From Streptomyces venezuelae (GTDB taxonomy: Bacteria > Actinomycetota > Actinomycetes > Streptomycetales > Streptomycetaceae): a DNA stretch of 64,000 nucleotides. The DNA lies in the NCBI RefSeq assembly GCF_008642315.1, contig NZ_CP029192.1:6076001-6140000 (forward strand), written 5' to 3'. Shown here in pieces: positions 53,524 through 62,300 of this stretch (the first letter of the stretch is position 1; every line of letters starts with the position of its first letter). Position numbers and translations under genes: made by a program. The notes beneath the pieces were generated by a model, which was not told the DNA's origin, searched no databases, and worked only from the letters and a program-made list of their open reading frames with translations.

Positions 53524-54321
53524 ATGTCCCCGAAGTTCTCCGGCCGCACCGTCCGCCGCACCGTCGCCGCTGCCGCCACCGCCGCCCTGCTCGTTCCGCT
53601 CGCCGCCTGCGGCAGTGACGACGACAGCGACGGGAAGAAGGACGAGGGCGGGAAGGACGTCAGTCTCACCGTCCTCGCCGCCTCTTCCCTCACCGACGTT
53701 TTCGCCACCGCCGAGAAGTCGTACGAGAAGGAGCACCCGGGCACGAGGATCACCGTCTCCGCCGCCGGGTCGCAGGAGCTCGCCGCCCAGGTCAAGCAGG
53801 GGGCGCCCGCGGACGTGCTGGTGACCGCCGACACCAAGACCATGGACGGGCTCAAGGGCGAGACCGGCGAGCCCACCGTCATCGCCAAGAACCGGCTCGT
53901 CATCGCCACACGGGAAGGCAACCCGGAGAAGGTCAAGGAGCTCAAGGATCTTGCCGGCAGCAAGTTGAAGGTCGTTCTTGCCGATGACACCGTGCCCGTC
54001 GGGCGGTACAGCAAGCAGGTCCTCGACAAGCAGGGCGTCAGCGTGAAGCCCGTCTCCAAGGAAGCCAACGTCCGGTCCGTGCTCAGCAAGGTCGAGCTCG
54101 GGGAGGCCGACGCCGGGATCGTGTACAAGACCGATGCCGCCACCGCCCCCGACAAGGTGGACGCCGTCGAGATCCCCGACGCGCAGAACGCCGTCGCCTC
54201 CTACCCCGCCGCGACCCTCAAGGGTTCCAAGAACAGCGAGGCGGCCGCCGCGTTCGTGAAGTGGCTCAGCACGCCCGAGGCACAGAAGATGCTGCGGGAC
54301 GCCGGGTTCCAGAAGCCGTAA
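53524..54321 (+). CDS. modA: Molybdate ABC transporter substrate-binding lipoprotein
   Basis: A 265-residue protein with AGGAG upstream. Signal and lipobox are ATAALLVPLAACGSD. The mature domain shows ModA landmarks: LTVLAASSLTDVFATAEKSY, VSAAGSQELAAQVKQGAPAD, NRLVIATREGNPE and DAGIVYKTDA. It binds molybdate or tungstate outside the membrane. It sits between the Mop regulator and the modBC fusion, 7 bp before the latter. Molybdate is needed for the nitrate reductase cofactor (nasA). Confidence 0.96.
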   Translation: MSPKFSGRTVRRTVAAAATAALLVPLAACGSDDDSDGKKDEGGKDVSLTVLAASSLTDVFATAEKSYEKEHPGTRITVSAAGSQELAAQVKQGAPADVLVTADTKTMDGLKGETGEPTVIAKNRLVIATREGNPEKVKELKDLAGSKLKVVLADDTVPVGRYSKQVLDKQGVSVKPVSKEANVRSVLSKVELGEADAGIVYKTDAATAPDKVDAVEIPDAQNAVASYPAATLKGSKNSEAAAAFVKWLSTPEAQKMLRDAGFQKP

Positions 54322-54328
54322 CGCACAG

Positions 54329-56311
54329 ATGACCCGGCTCCGACCTCCGACCCGCGCGCGCCTGCGGTCCCGTGCGCCGCTCACGCTCGCCGTGCCCGCC
54401 CTGCTCGCCGTCGCCTTCCTGCTGATGCCGCTCGTCGGCATCCTGGCCCGGACCGAGTGGGGTGACCTCGGGAGCCACCTGACGGCTCCCGGGGTCACGC
54501 AGGCCCTGAAGCTCTCGCTGTTCGTGTCCTTCTGGGCGCTCGGGCTCTCGCTCCTGCTCGGGGTGCCGCTGGCCTGGCTGCTCGCGCGGGTGGAGTTCCG
54601 GGGCAAGGCGCTCGTACGGTCCCTCGTACTGCTGCCGATGGTGCTGCCGCCGACCGTCGGCGGTGTCGCGCTGCTCCTCGGCTTCGGGCGGCGCGGGCTG
54701 CTCGGGCCGTGGCTGGAGGACACGTTCGGGATCGTGCTGCCCTTCCACACCTCGGGGGCGGTGGTCGCGGCGACGTTCGTCGCCATGCCGTTCCTCGTCA
54801 TCAGCCTGGAAGGCGCGCTGGGCGGGCTGCGGCCCGGGTTCGAGGAGACCGCGGCGTCGCTGGGGGCGTCGCCGGTACGGGTGTTCCTCACCGTCACCCT
54901 GCCGATGGTCGCCCCCGGGCTCGCCGCGGGAGCCGCGCTGACCTGGGCGCGGGCGCTCGGCGAGTTCGGGGCGACGATCACCTTCGCGGGGAACCTGCCG
55001 GGGACGACGCAGACCCTGCCCCTCCAGGTGTATCTGCTGTTGCAGGACTCCCCGGAGGCGGCGACTTCGTTGTCGTTGCTGCTGCTCGCCATCGCCATGG
55101 CCGTGTTGGTGGGGTTGCGGGGGCGGTGGACCGCGGGGGCGTCCGGGGGCGGTTCGGAGCGGCGGGTACGGGAGTCCGGGCGCGTCGGCGAGGACCGCGG
55201 TGAAGAAGGCGGCGGGCCGGGGGAGCCCGTGGAGTTCTCGGAACCGGCCGCGAAGGTCGCCCGTGCGGACGAGAAGTGGGCCCTGCACGCCGACGTCACC
55301 GGCTACAACCACCTCACCCTCGACGCCCGACCCGGCACCACCATCGCCGTCGTCGGACCCAACGGCGCGGGCAAGACCACACTCCTGCGCGCTCTCCTCG
55401 GCCTCACCCCGCGCGCCCACGCGGAGCTGCGGCTCGGCGAGCGCGACGTCACCGGTCTGCCCCCGCACCGGCGCGGGGTCGCCTGGGTGCCCCAGGAAGG
55501 GGCGCTCTTCCCGCACCTCAACGCGCTCCGCAACACCGCGTACGGACTGCGGGCGCAGGGCGTACGGCGTGCCGACGCCCGGCGCGAGGCGCAGGCCTGG
55601 CTCGACCGGCTCGGCGTCGGACACCTCGCGCACCGCAGGCCCGCCCAGCTCTCCGGAGGTCAGGCCCAGCGGGTCGCCCTGGCCCGCGCCCTGGCCGCCC
55701 GCCCCCGGCTGCTCCTCCTCGACGAGCCGCTCGCCGCGCTCGACCAGACCACCCGCGCCCACGTCCGGCACACCCTGCGCCGCCACCTCGACGGGTTCGG
55801 CGGCGTCTGCCTCATCGTCACGCACGACCCGGTCGAAGCCGTCTCGCTGGCGGACCGGGTCCTCGTGCTCGACGAAGGGCGTACGTTGCAGGACGCGCCG
55901 CCCACGGAGGTCACCCGGCATCCGCGCTCGCCCTGGGTGGCCCGCATGCTCGGCCGCAACGCCTGGCCCGGCACCGCCGCCGCCGACGGGACGCTCGCGC
56001 TGGCGGGGGAGGGGCGCCTGGTCGTCGCCGACCCGCTGGAGGAGGGTGCGCCCGCGCTCGCGGTCATCGCGCCGGAGGCCGTGTCCCTGCACCGCGAGAA
56101 GCCGGCGGGCAGCCCGCGCAACGTGTGGCCGGGCGTGGTGCGTGAGATCACCACGGCGGGCAGTCGGCTGCGTGTCCTCGTCACCTCGGGTGAGGCGCCC
56201 GACCTGGTCGCCGAGATCACTCCGCAGGCGGCGGTGGAGCTCGGGCTCGTGGAGGGCGCCGAGGTGTGGACGAGCGTGAAGGCCACGGAGGTTTCGGTGG
56301 TGGGGCTCTGA
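54329..56311 (+). CDS. modBC: Fused molybdate ABC transporter permease-ATPase (ModBC)
   Basis: A 660-residue single-chain fusion. Residues 1-270 are the ModB permease, with the ATPase-contact loop FEETAASLGASPVRVFLTVT and about six helices. A charged linker (residues 272-315) follows. Residues 316-660 are ModC: Walker A GPNGAGKTTLLRAL, signature QLSGGQAQRVALARAL, Walker B LLLLDEPLAALD and a C-terminal Mop/TOBE-like domain. Separate modB and modC genes are the norm, so the fusion is a lineage feature. The gene is in frame with no stop between the halves. Confidence 0.95.
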   Translation: MTRLRPPTRARLRSRAPLTLAVPALLAVAFLLMPLVGILARTEWGDLGSHLTAPGVTQALKLSLFVSFWALGLSLLLGVPLAWLLARVEFRGKALVRSLVLLPMVLPPTVGGVALLLGFGRRGLLGPWLEDTFGIVLPFHTSGAVVAATFVAMPFLVISLEGALGGLRPGFEETAASLGASPVRVFLTVTLPMVAPGLAAGAALTWARALGEFGATITFAGNLPGTTQTLPLQVYLLLQDSPEAATSLSLLLLAIAMAVLVGLRGRWTAGASGGGSERRVRESGRVGEDRGEEGGGPGEPVEFSEPAAKVARADEKWALHADVTGYNHLTLDARPGTTIAVVGPNGAGKTTLLRALLGLTPRAHAELRLGERDVTGLPPHRRGVAWVPQEGALFPHLNALRNTAYGLRAQGVRRADARREAQAWLDRLGVGHLAHRRPAQLSGGQAQRVALARALAARPRLLLLDEPLAALDQTTRAHVRHTLRRHLDGFGGVCLIVTHDPVEAVSLADRVLVLDEGRTLQDAPPTEVTRHPRSPWVARMLGRNAWPGTAAADGTLALAGEGRLVVADPLEEGAPALAVIAPEAVSLHREKPAGSPRNVWPGVVREITTAGSRLRVLVTSGEAPDLVAEITPQAAVELGLVEGAEVWTSVKATEVSVVGL

Positions 56312-56333
56312 GGGGGTGCGGCGCCGCGGCGCG

Positions 56334-58013
56334 CTACAACGGGGCCTGCCACGTCGCCGTCGTGCCCGCCTCCACGCCGTCCGTGTCCCCGTCGTCGTAC
56401 ACCGTCAGCCGTACTCCTGAGCGGCCGTCCGGCAGCGTGGCCCGCGCGTCGACCGCGACGTCCACGCGTGTGACACCGGTGCGGCGGGACGTCGCGGCCA
56501 GGGCCCGGCGCAGGGCCGCGAGCAGGTGGCCCGCCGCCGGCTCCGTGACCCGGGCGTCGACGGCGCCCGCGAAGTGGACGGACGGCTGGATGCCGAGGAC
56601 GGCGGACGCGCCCGCCGTCTCGCGCAGCACCTTGCCCCGGAACGTCGCGGGGGCGTCCGCGGGCGGCTGCTGGAGCGCGAAGATGGCCGTGCGGACCTCC
56701 TGGATCGTGGACTCCAGCTCGTCCACGGCGTGGTCGAGGGTCGACTCGACCTTGGTCGCCCTGGCCTTGCGGCGCGTGCCCTCCAGCATCATCCCGGTCG
56801 CGAAGAGGCGCTGGACGACGAGGTCGTGCAGGTCGCGGGCGATCCGGTCGCGGTCCTCGAAGACCGCGAGGCGTCGGCGGCTCTGCTGGGCGTCCGCGAG
56901 CACGAGGGCGAGCGCGGCCTGCGAGGCGAACTGCGTCGCGAGCAGGCGTTCGGCGGAGGTGTAGGCGGGGGCGCCGCGCCTGCGGGGGAGTGCGAGCGTG
57001 CCGATGAGCCGACCGCCCGCCTGCAGCGGCAGCATCATGCTCGGGCCGAAGCGGGCGCGCACGTGCGTGGTCATACGGGGGTCGGTGGCCGAGTCGTCGA
57101 TGTACACGGGTTCGCCGCCGAGCAGCTGGGTCAGGACCGCGCTGCCGGGCTCGATCGTGGTGCCGATCAGATCGTTGTGGTGGGCTTCCCGGGTTTCCCG
57201 GGGGCTCTCGGTGCTCTGGGTGCTCTGAGTGCCGGTGCGTGTGGTGGGACGGGACGCGTCCGCGGGGGATCCGGACGGGCGTGACGTGCCGTCCCCCGTC
57301 GGCGCCCGACGGTGTGCCGACGCCCCCCACCCGTGCGGTTCCCCGTCCGTCGCCGCCGCGACGATGCGCATGCCGCCCGCCTCCGTGGGCTGCAGGATCA
57401 CGCCCGCCGCCGCGCCCGCGAGGATCCGCGCCCGGTCCGCGACCGTCATCAGCGCGTCCGCCGCCGCCTCGCCGGTGAGCAGCGCCGTCGTGACCGCCGC
57501 CGCGCCCTCGATCCAGCGCTCCCGCTGCCGGGCCGCCTCGAACAGGCGGGCGTTGCCGATCGCGATGCCCGCCTGGCTCGCCAGGACCCTCAGGAGCTGG
57601 CGGTCCTCGTCGGTGAAGGGGCCGCCCCCGTCCTTCTCGGCGAGCAGCAGCGTGCCGAACGGGTCGTCGTGGACGTGGATCGGTACGTCGATGACGGTGC
57701 CGTCCGCGGTCGGGCGTACGCACGGCACGCCGTCCGGGTGGCGCCCGGGGCCGCCCGCCACGAACAGCTCGGCCGGGCCCCCGTGGCCGGGGGCGTCGAC
57801 GGCCAGCGTGCCGAGCCCCGCCCCGGTCAGCCGGGCCGCGCTGTCCACGATGTGCTGCAGCGTCGCCTGGAGTTCGAGGTCCGTGCCGACGCTGAGGACG
57901 GCCTCCAGGATGGGCTGCATCGAGGGCTGCGGGATGTCCGTCTCTCCGGTGACGTCGGTGCTGCCGCCGCCTACGCCTTCGCCTGCGCCATCGTCATCGG
58001 GCATCTCGGTCAC
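56334..58013 (-). CDS. GAF-domain sensor histidine kinase of the DevS type with eroded ATPase domain
   Basis: A 559-residue protein from GTG 58013 (GGAG ten bases upstream). Two GAF domains lie at about residues 35-165 and 180-390, separated by a long variable linker. A HisKA_3 dimerisation helix follows with the phospho-acceptor His in RDRIARDLHDLVVQRLF. The normal ATPase end is shortened: LLAALRRALAATSRRTGVT replaces the Asn box, and only VYDDGDTDG recalls the Asp/Gly box. It may sense ligands without kinase activity, or act as a subunit. No response regulator is adjacent; it converges with modBC. Confidence 0.82.
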   Translation of the reverse strand: MTEMPDDDGAGEGVGGGSTDVTGETDIPQPSMQPILEAVLSVGTDLELQATLQHIVDSAARLTGAGLGTLAVDAPGHGGPAELFVAGGPGRHPDGVPCVRPTADGTVIDVPIHVHDDPFGTLLLAEKDGGGPFTDEDRQLLRVLASQAGIAIGNARLFEAARQRERWIEGAAAVTTALLTGEAAADALMTVADRARILAGAAAGVILQPTEAGGMRIVAAATDGEPHGWGASAHRRAPTGDGTSRPSGSPADASRPTTRTGTQSTQSTESPRETREAHHNDLIGTTIEPGSAVLTQLLGGEPVYIDDSATDPRMTTHVRARFGPSMMLPLQAGGRLIGTLALPRRRGAPAYTSAERLLATQFASQAALALVLADAQQSRRRLAVFEDRDRIARDLHDLVVQRLFATGMMLEGTRRKARATKVESTLDHAVDELESTIQEVRTAIFALQQPPADAPATFRGKVLRETAGASAVLGIQPSVHFAGAVDARVTEPAAGHLLAALRRALAATSRRTGVTRVDVAVDARATLPDGRSGVRLTVYDDGDTDGVEAGTTATWQAPL

Positions 58014-58057
58014 GTACGACGTACTCCATGGTCGAGGCGGGGACACGCGCCGGCCGG

Positions 58058-59095
58058 TCAGCCGGACAGGGGCGCCAGCGCCAGCGGCTGGATCTTGCCC
58101 TCAAGCATCGCACCGAGTCCCAGCACGGCACACACATCAGGCCGTTCCGCGATATGTACGGGCATTCCGGTCGCATCCCTCAGCATCTGGTCGAACCCCG
58201 GCAGCAGCGCGCTGCCGCCGACCATCATGATTCCGCGGTCCGCGAGGTCGGCCACCAGCTCCGGCGGGCAGTCGCGCAGCACCTTGCCGATGCCGTCGAG
58301 CACGGCGGTGAGCGGAGTATGGATGGCGTCGCGGACGGCGGCCGTGTCGACCTGGACGGAGCGGGCCAGGCCCGTCGCGACGTCCCTGCCGTGGATCTCC
58401 GTCGACTCCGGGCCCTGGGGCGTGAGGCCGTTGCCGCGCAGCGCGAGCTGGAGAGGACGTACGGACTGGGAGGGCAGCATCAGTTCGTGGTGGTGGCGCA
58501 GGTGCTGCACGATCGCGTTGTCGATGGCCTCGCCGCCGACGGGGATGCGTTCCGCGGTCACGATCGAGCCGAGGGAGAGGACCGCGACCTGCGTCGTGGC
58601 GGCGCCGCAGACGAGGATCATCGTCGCCTCGGGGCGCTCCACGGGGAGCCCGCAGCCGACGGCCGCCGCGATGAGCGTGTCGACGAGCTCCACGCGGCGC
58701 GCCCCGAGCCCGACCATCGTCTCGACGGCGGCGCGCTGGGCCAGCGGGTCCGCGTCGTGCGGCGTGCAGGCGGCGGCGCGCAGTCGGGGCTTGCGGCGCA
58801 GCGTGCGGCGGAGCTTCTCGCCGATCAGGTGCCGCAGCATGCGCTGGGCCATCTCGATGTCGACGACGGTGCCGCCGGAGACGGGGCGGACCACCCGGAT
58901 GTAGCCGGGCGTACGTCCCGTCATCTGCTCGGCGAACTGGCCGACCGCGATGAGCGCGCCCGTGCGCGTGTTGACGGCGGCGGCGCTCGGCTGGTCGACG
59001 ACGAGGCCCGCCCCCTTCACGTACACGCGGGTCCTCGCGGCTCCCAGGTCGACGGCGATGTGGCAGCGGCGCAACTGCTCCAGACTGACGGTCAT
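58058..59095 (-). CDS. mbl: MreB-like actin homologue (Mbl)
   Basis: A 345-residue protein with GGGAGGA before ATG 59095. Actin-fold phosphate loops are visible: IAVDLGAARTRVYVKG (phosphate 1), MILVCGAATTQVAVLS (phosphate 2) and IMMVGGSALLPGFDQML (adenosine). Relative to MreB it is more divergent, as known for Streptomyces Mbl, which works with MreB in aerial hyphae and spore-wall formation. It stands alone, not in an mreBCD operon, which supports mbl over mreB. Confidence 0.88.
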   Translation of the reverse strand: MTVSLEQLRRCHIAVDLGAARTRVYVKGAGLVVDQPSAAAVNTRTGALIAVGQFAEQMTGRTPGYIRVVRPVSGGTVVDIEMAQRMLRHLIGEKLRRTLRRKPRLRAAACTPHDADPLAQRAAVETMVGLGARRVELVDTLIAAAVGCGLPVERPEATMILVCGAATTQVAVLSLGSIVTAERIPVGGEAIDNAIVQHLRHHHELMLPSQSVRPLQLALRGNGLTPQGPESTEIHGRDVATGLARSVQVDTAAVRDAIHTPLTAVLDGIGKVLRDCPPELVADLADRGIMMVGGSALLPGFDQMLRDATGMPVHIAERPDVCAVLGLGAMLEGKIQPLALAPLSG

Positions 59096-59346
59096 GGCAG
59101 ATCCTCCCGAGAGCGCAGACCGTACGGACCGTCGGACGACGGTCCTGTCTCGCATCGTGCGACGGACGAGCGCGGCCCGCGCGCTGAGCTGAGCCGGGCG
59201 GGGTGCCGCCGCACGGGTGGTGTTGGTACGGGTGGTGTTGGGGGCGTCGCAGGCGGGGCGGTGGTTCGGGCGAACGGTGCGGTGGTTCCAGTGGACCCGG
59301 AGGGGTTGCTACCGAAAAGGCGCGTACTCGCCGATCTGACGGGATT

Positions 59347-62300
59347 TCATACGCCCCGGCGTCCGTCTTTCGCGCGGAGGAGGTCGACAACCTCGCGCAA
59401 GGAGGTGACGGTACTGGAGACTCCGACGGACCGGAGATCCCGCGCCGAGCGGTTGTCGGGAGCATGGCCGACGAAGGGAATGCCCAGGGTCCGGGCGGCG
59501 ACCGCCTCGTGCGGAGACGCCCCGAGCATCAGGCAGCGGTTCGGTGGCACGGCGAGCCGCTCCAGCGCCCGGCTCGGACACTCCGCGTCCGGCATCAGGC
59601 GCGTGATGTCCGCGGTACGGCCGTGGATTCCGCCGCGTGGGGCGGGGAGCCCCTGTGCTTCGAGGTATGTCGACACCGCCTCGTGCGAGGTGTCGGTGAC
59701 GATGGCGACGGGACGGTTCGTGAGGAGGCCGTGGAGCGCGGCGCTGTGGGCCAGGGGCCTGGAGACGGCCGCGCGTTCCGTCTCCAGGGCGGTGAGGCGT
59801 GCGTGGAGTTCGGCGGCGTACCCCTGGTGGTGCGCGAGCGCCCGCAGCGCGTCCAGGGGGTGGGCGAGGTGGCCGTCGGTCACGGCGGCACTGCGCGAGT
59901 CCAGGAGCGGTACGCCGGACAGGGCGTCGTTCAGGCGGCGGTACTCGGTGACCACGGAGAGGAGGGAGAGCGTGGCCGCGCGCGCCGAGCGGCTCGGGAA
60001 GAGATGGGTGAAGACGCCGTCGAAGCCCAGCAGGAGCGGGGTGACCGCGGGCGGCGCCATGATCCAGCCGTACCAGTCGCCGGTGTCGGACAGCAGGCTG
60101 AAGGGAACGGAGCCCGCGAGCCCCCGCCGCGTGAGGTCCGTGTGCAGGGTGTCGGGGAGCACCACGATCGCCTGTCCCGTGCCGTCGAAGAGGTTCCGCA
60201 GGCGGTCGGGGAAGCGCGGGAGCCGGATGGCCGCCGGGTCCGTGGCCCGGCCCACCGTGACGGCGATGTCGAGCCGGGGCGGCGGCGTGCGCAGGGAGGG
60301 CAGCTCGTCCAGGAGGGCCGCCAGCAGTTCCACGGCGGGTACCCCGCACGCGACGGTCAGCGTCCAGTCGCGGGCGCCCGGCCGCAGGGAGAACTCTCCC
60401 GGACCGACGCCGATGCGCACCAGGAGACGCGAGACCGCCTTGCCGAGCTCGGCGACGGCCTTCGCCCGGCCCTCGGCCGCCACGCACTCGAAGAGCACGC
60501 GGATGTGCTGCTGTCCGGGGCTGTCGGGACCGTCAGGGCTGTCGGCCCCGGCGGGCGGCTCCTTCAGGGCGTGCAGGTTGTTCCGGAGGCGGTGGCGGAG
60601 CCGGTCGATCTCCACGCGGACGGCCCGCGCGGCAGGCCCGGGCACGCCGTCCAGGGGTTCGCCCTGCCAGAGGGAGTGGGCCTCCGTGACCCGCTGACGG
60701 GCCGTCCCCAGGTCGCCCGCCGCCCGCGCCCGCTCCGCCTCGGCGGCCAGCCGTCGGCAGCGGAACAGGTCGACGGCCTCGTCGTCCGGCGGCAGGCGCA
60801 GGGAGAACCCGCGGACGTCCTCGACCACCGGAATGCCCAGCTCGACGCGGATGGCGCTCAGGCAGGAGCTGATGAAGGAGCGGGTGGGGTCGGTGCGTTC
60901 GGCTGCCCACAGGCCCTCGGCCAGATCCGCGTACGAGAGGCTGGAGCCCTCCGCGAGCACCAGCATGCACAGCACCGCCAGGCTCTCCGGCGTCGTGGCC
61001 GGAAGGCGACTGCCGTCACGGAAGAACACCGGCGGCCCGAGCAGCGAGCAGGTGAGCTCCTGCGTCGGACGTGCGGTGCGGGACGCCAGCTTCGCCAGGC
61101 CGCGGCGCTGGCGTGGCAGGCGGCCGGACGCCAGGTCGAGCACGGCGGACGCCAGCATGGCCAGCGGCGTCTCCGGCCGGTCGATCGGCAGCCCGTGCCC
61201 CCGGTCCGCCGGTATGGTCGGCGCGCCCGTGTACGTCTCCTGGACGAGGCGCCCGAGGGCCAGCAGGTCGGCCTCGCGGGCGGCCGTGCCGTACGGGGTC
61301 AGCGTGCAGCCGCACAGGACCGGCCCCCGGTCCCGGGGGAGCCGCACCTGCTCGGCGGAGATCGCGCCGTGGACCATGCCCTGGGTGTGCAGGGCGGTGA
61401 CGGCTTCGGCCAGCGGCACCACCAGCTGGAGAGCCATCTCGACCGGCAGCCCGCCGGGGTGCCCCAGGAGCAGCTCGTCCAGATTGCGGCCCGGTACGTA
61501 CTCCAGGACCAGATAGGGGACTTCGCCGTCCATGCCGTGGTCGTGGACGGCGGCGACGTGCGGATGGTGGAACTGTTCCAGCCGTGCCGCCTCGTCGGCG
61601 AACGACGCGCGCACGGGGCCCGGCGCCGCGAGGAACCGCTGCACCACCACTACCTCACCGCCGTCCGCCAGGTCGTCCGCGAGCCACACCCCTTTGTCCC
61701 GCCCGATCTGCGCGATGCCCCGGTAGCGCCCGCCGAGCAGGTGGGGCCGCGCCCCGCCGAGCTGCCGGACGCTCTCCGGGGTGACGGTCGCGAACGCCTC
61801 GCCCGCGCCGCCTCCCACGCCCTCGCCCCCGCGCCCCGGTACGTGTGCCACCGCCCGCAGCTCGCCCGGTGCGACACCCGCCCGGTCGTCGATCAACCCG
61901 CCGATCTGGGCCAGGAGTTCGCGGGTCCGGTCGCGTGCCGTGCGCGGCAGGGTCCGCAGGAGCAGTTCGCGTACGCCGTCCCGGAAGTCGTACGCGCCCG
62001 GCGGGCCCTCCGGGGACTCGGCGAGCATGCCGCTGAGGATCACCTCGGCCAGATGCTGCGGCCGAGGGTGCCTCTCGACCGCACGGTGGACCAGTCGCAT
62101 GACCGGCAACTGTGTTTCGCCGAGCGCGAGATGACCGGCCAGGCGGAACGCTTCGGGTGAGGCGGTGGAGCGGAAGCGGAGTACGAGCTCCTCGGCGGTG
62201 AGGCGGGTGAGGTCCTCGCGGGGGGTGGGGCCCGCGGGCGGTGCGGCGGTTCGCGATGGTGTCGCGGGGCTCGGCGTCAACCAGCCGACAGATCCGGGGA

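Noticed and set aside
59096..59346. Possible gene between mbl and the multidomain gene
   Set aside because: It holds only a two-copy 15-bp repeat (ACGGGTGGTGTTGGT at 59213 and 59228) and no convincing start or ribosome site.
59203..62160. A 985-codon open frame on the + strand
   Set aside because: It is antisense to the multidomain protein, its product is a low-complexity Arg/Gly/Val string with no family pattern, and GC-rich third positions explain the open frame.
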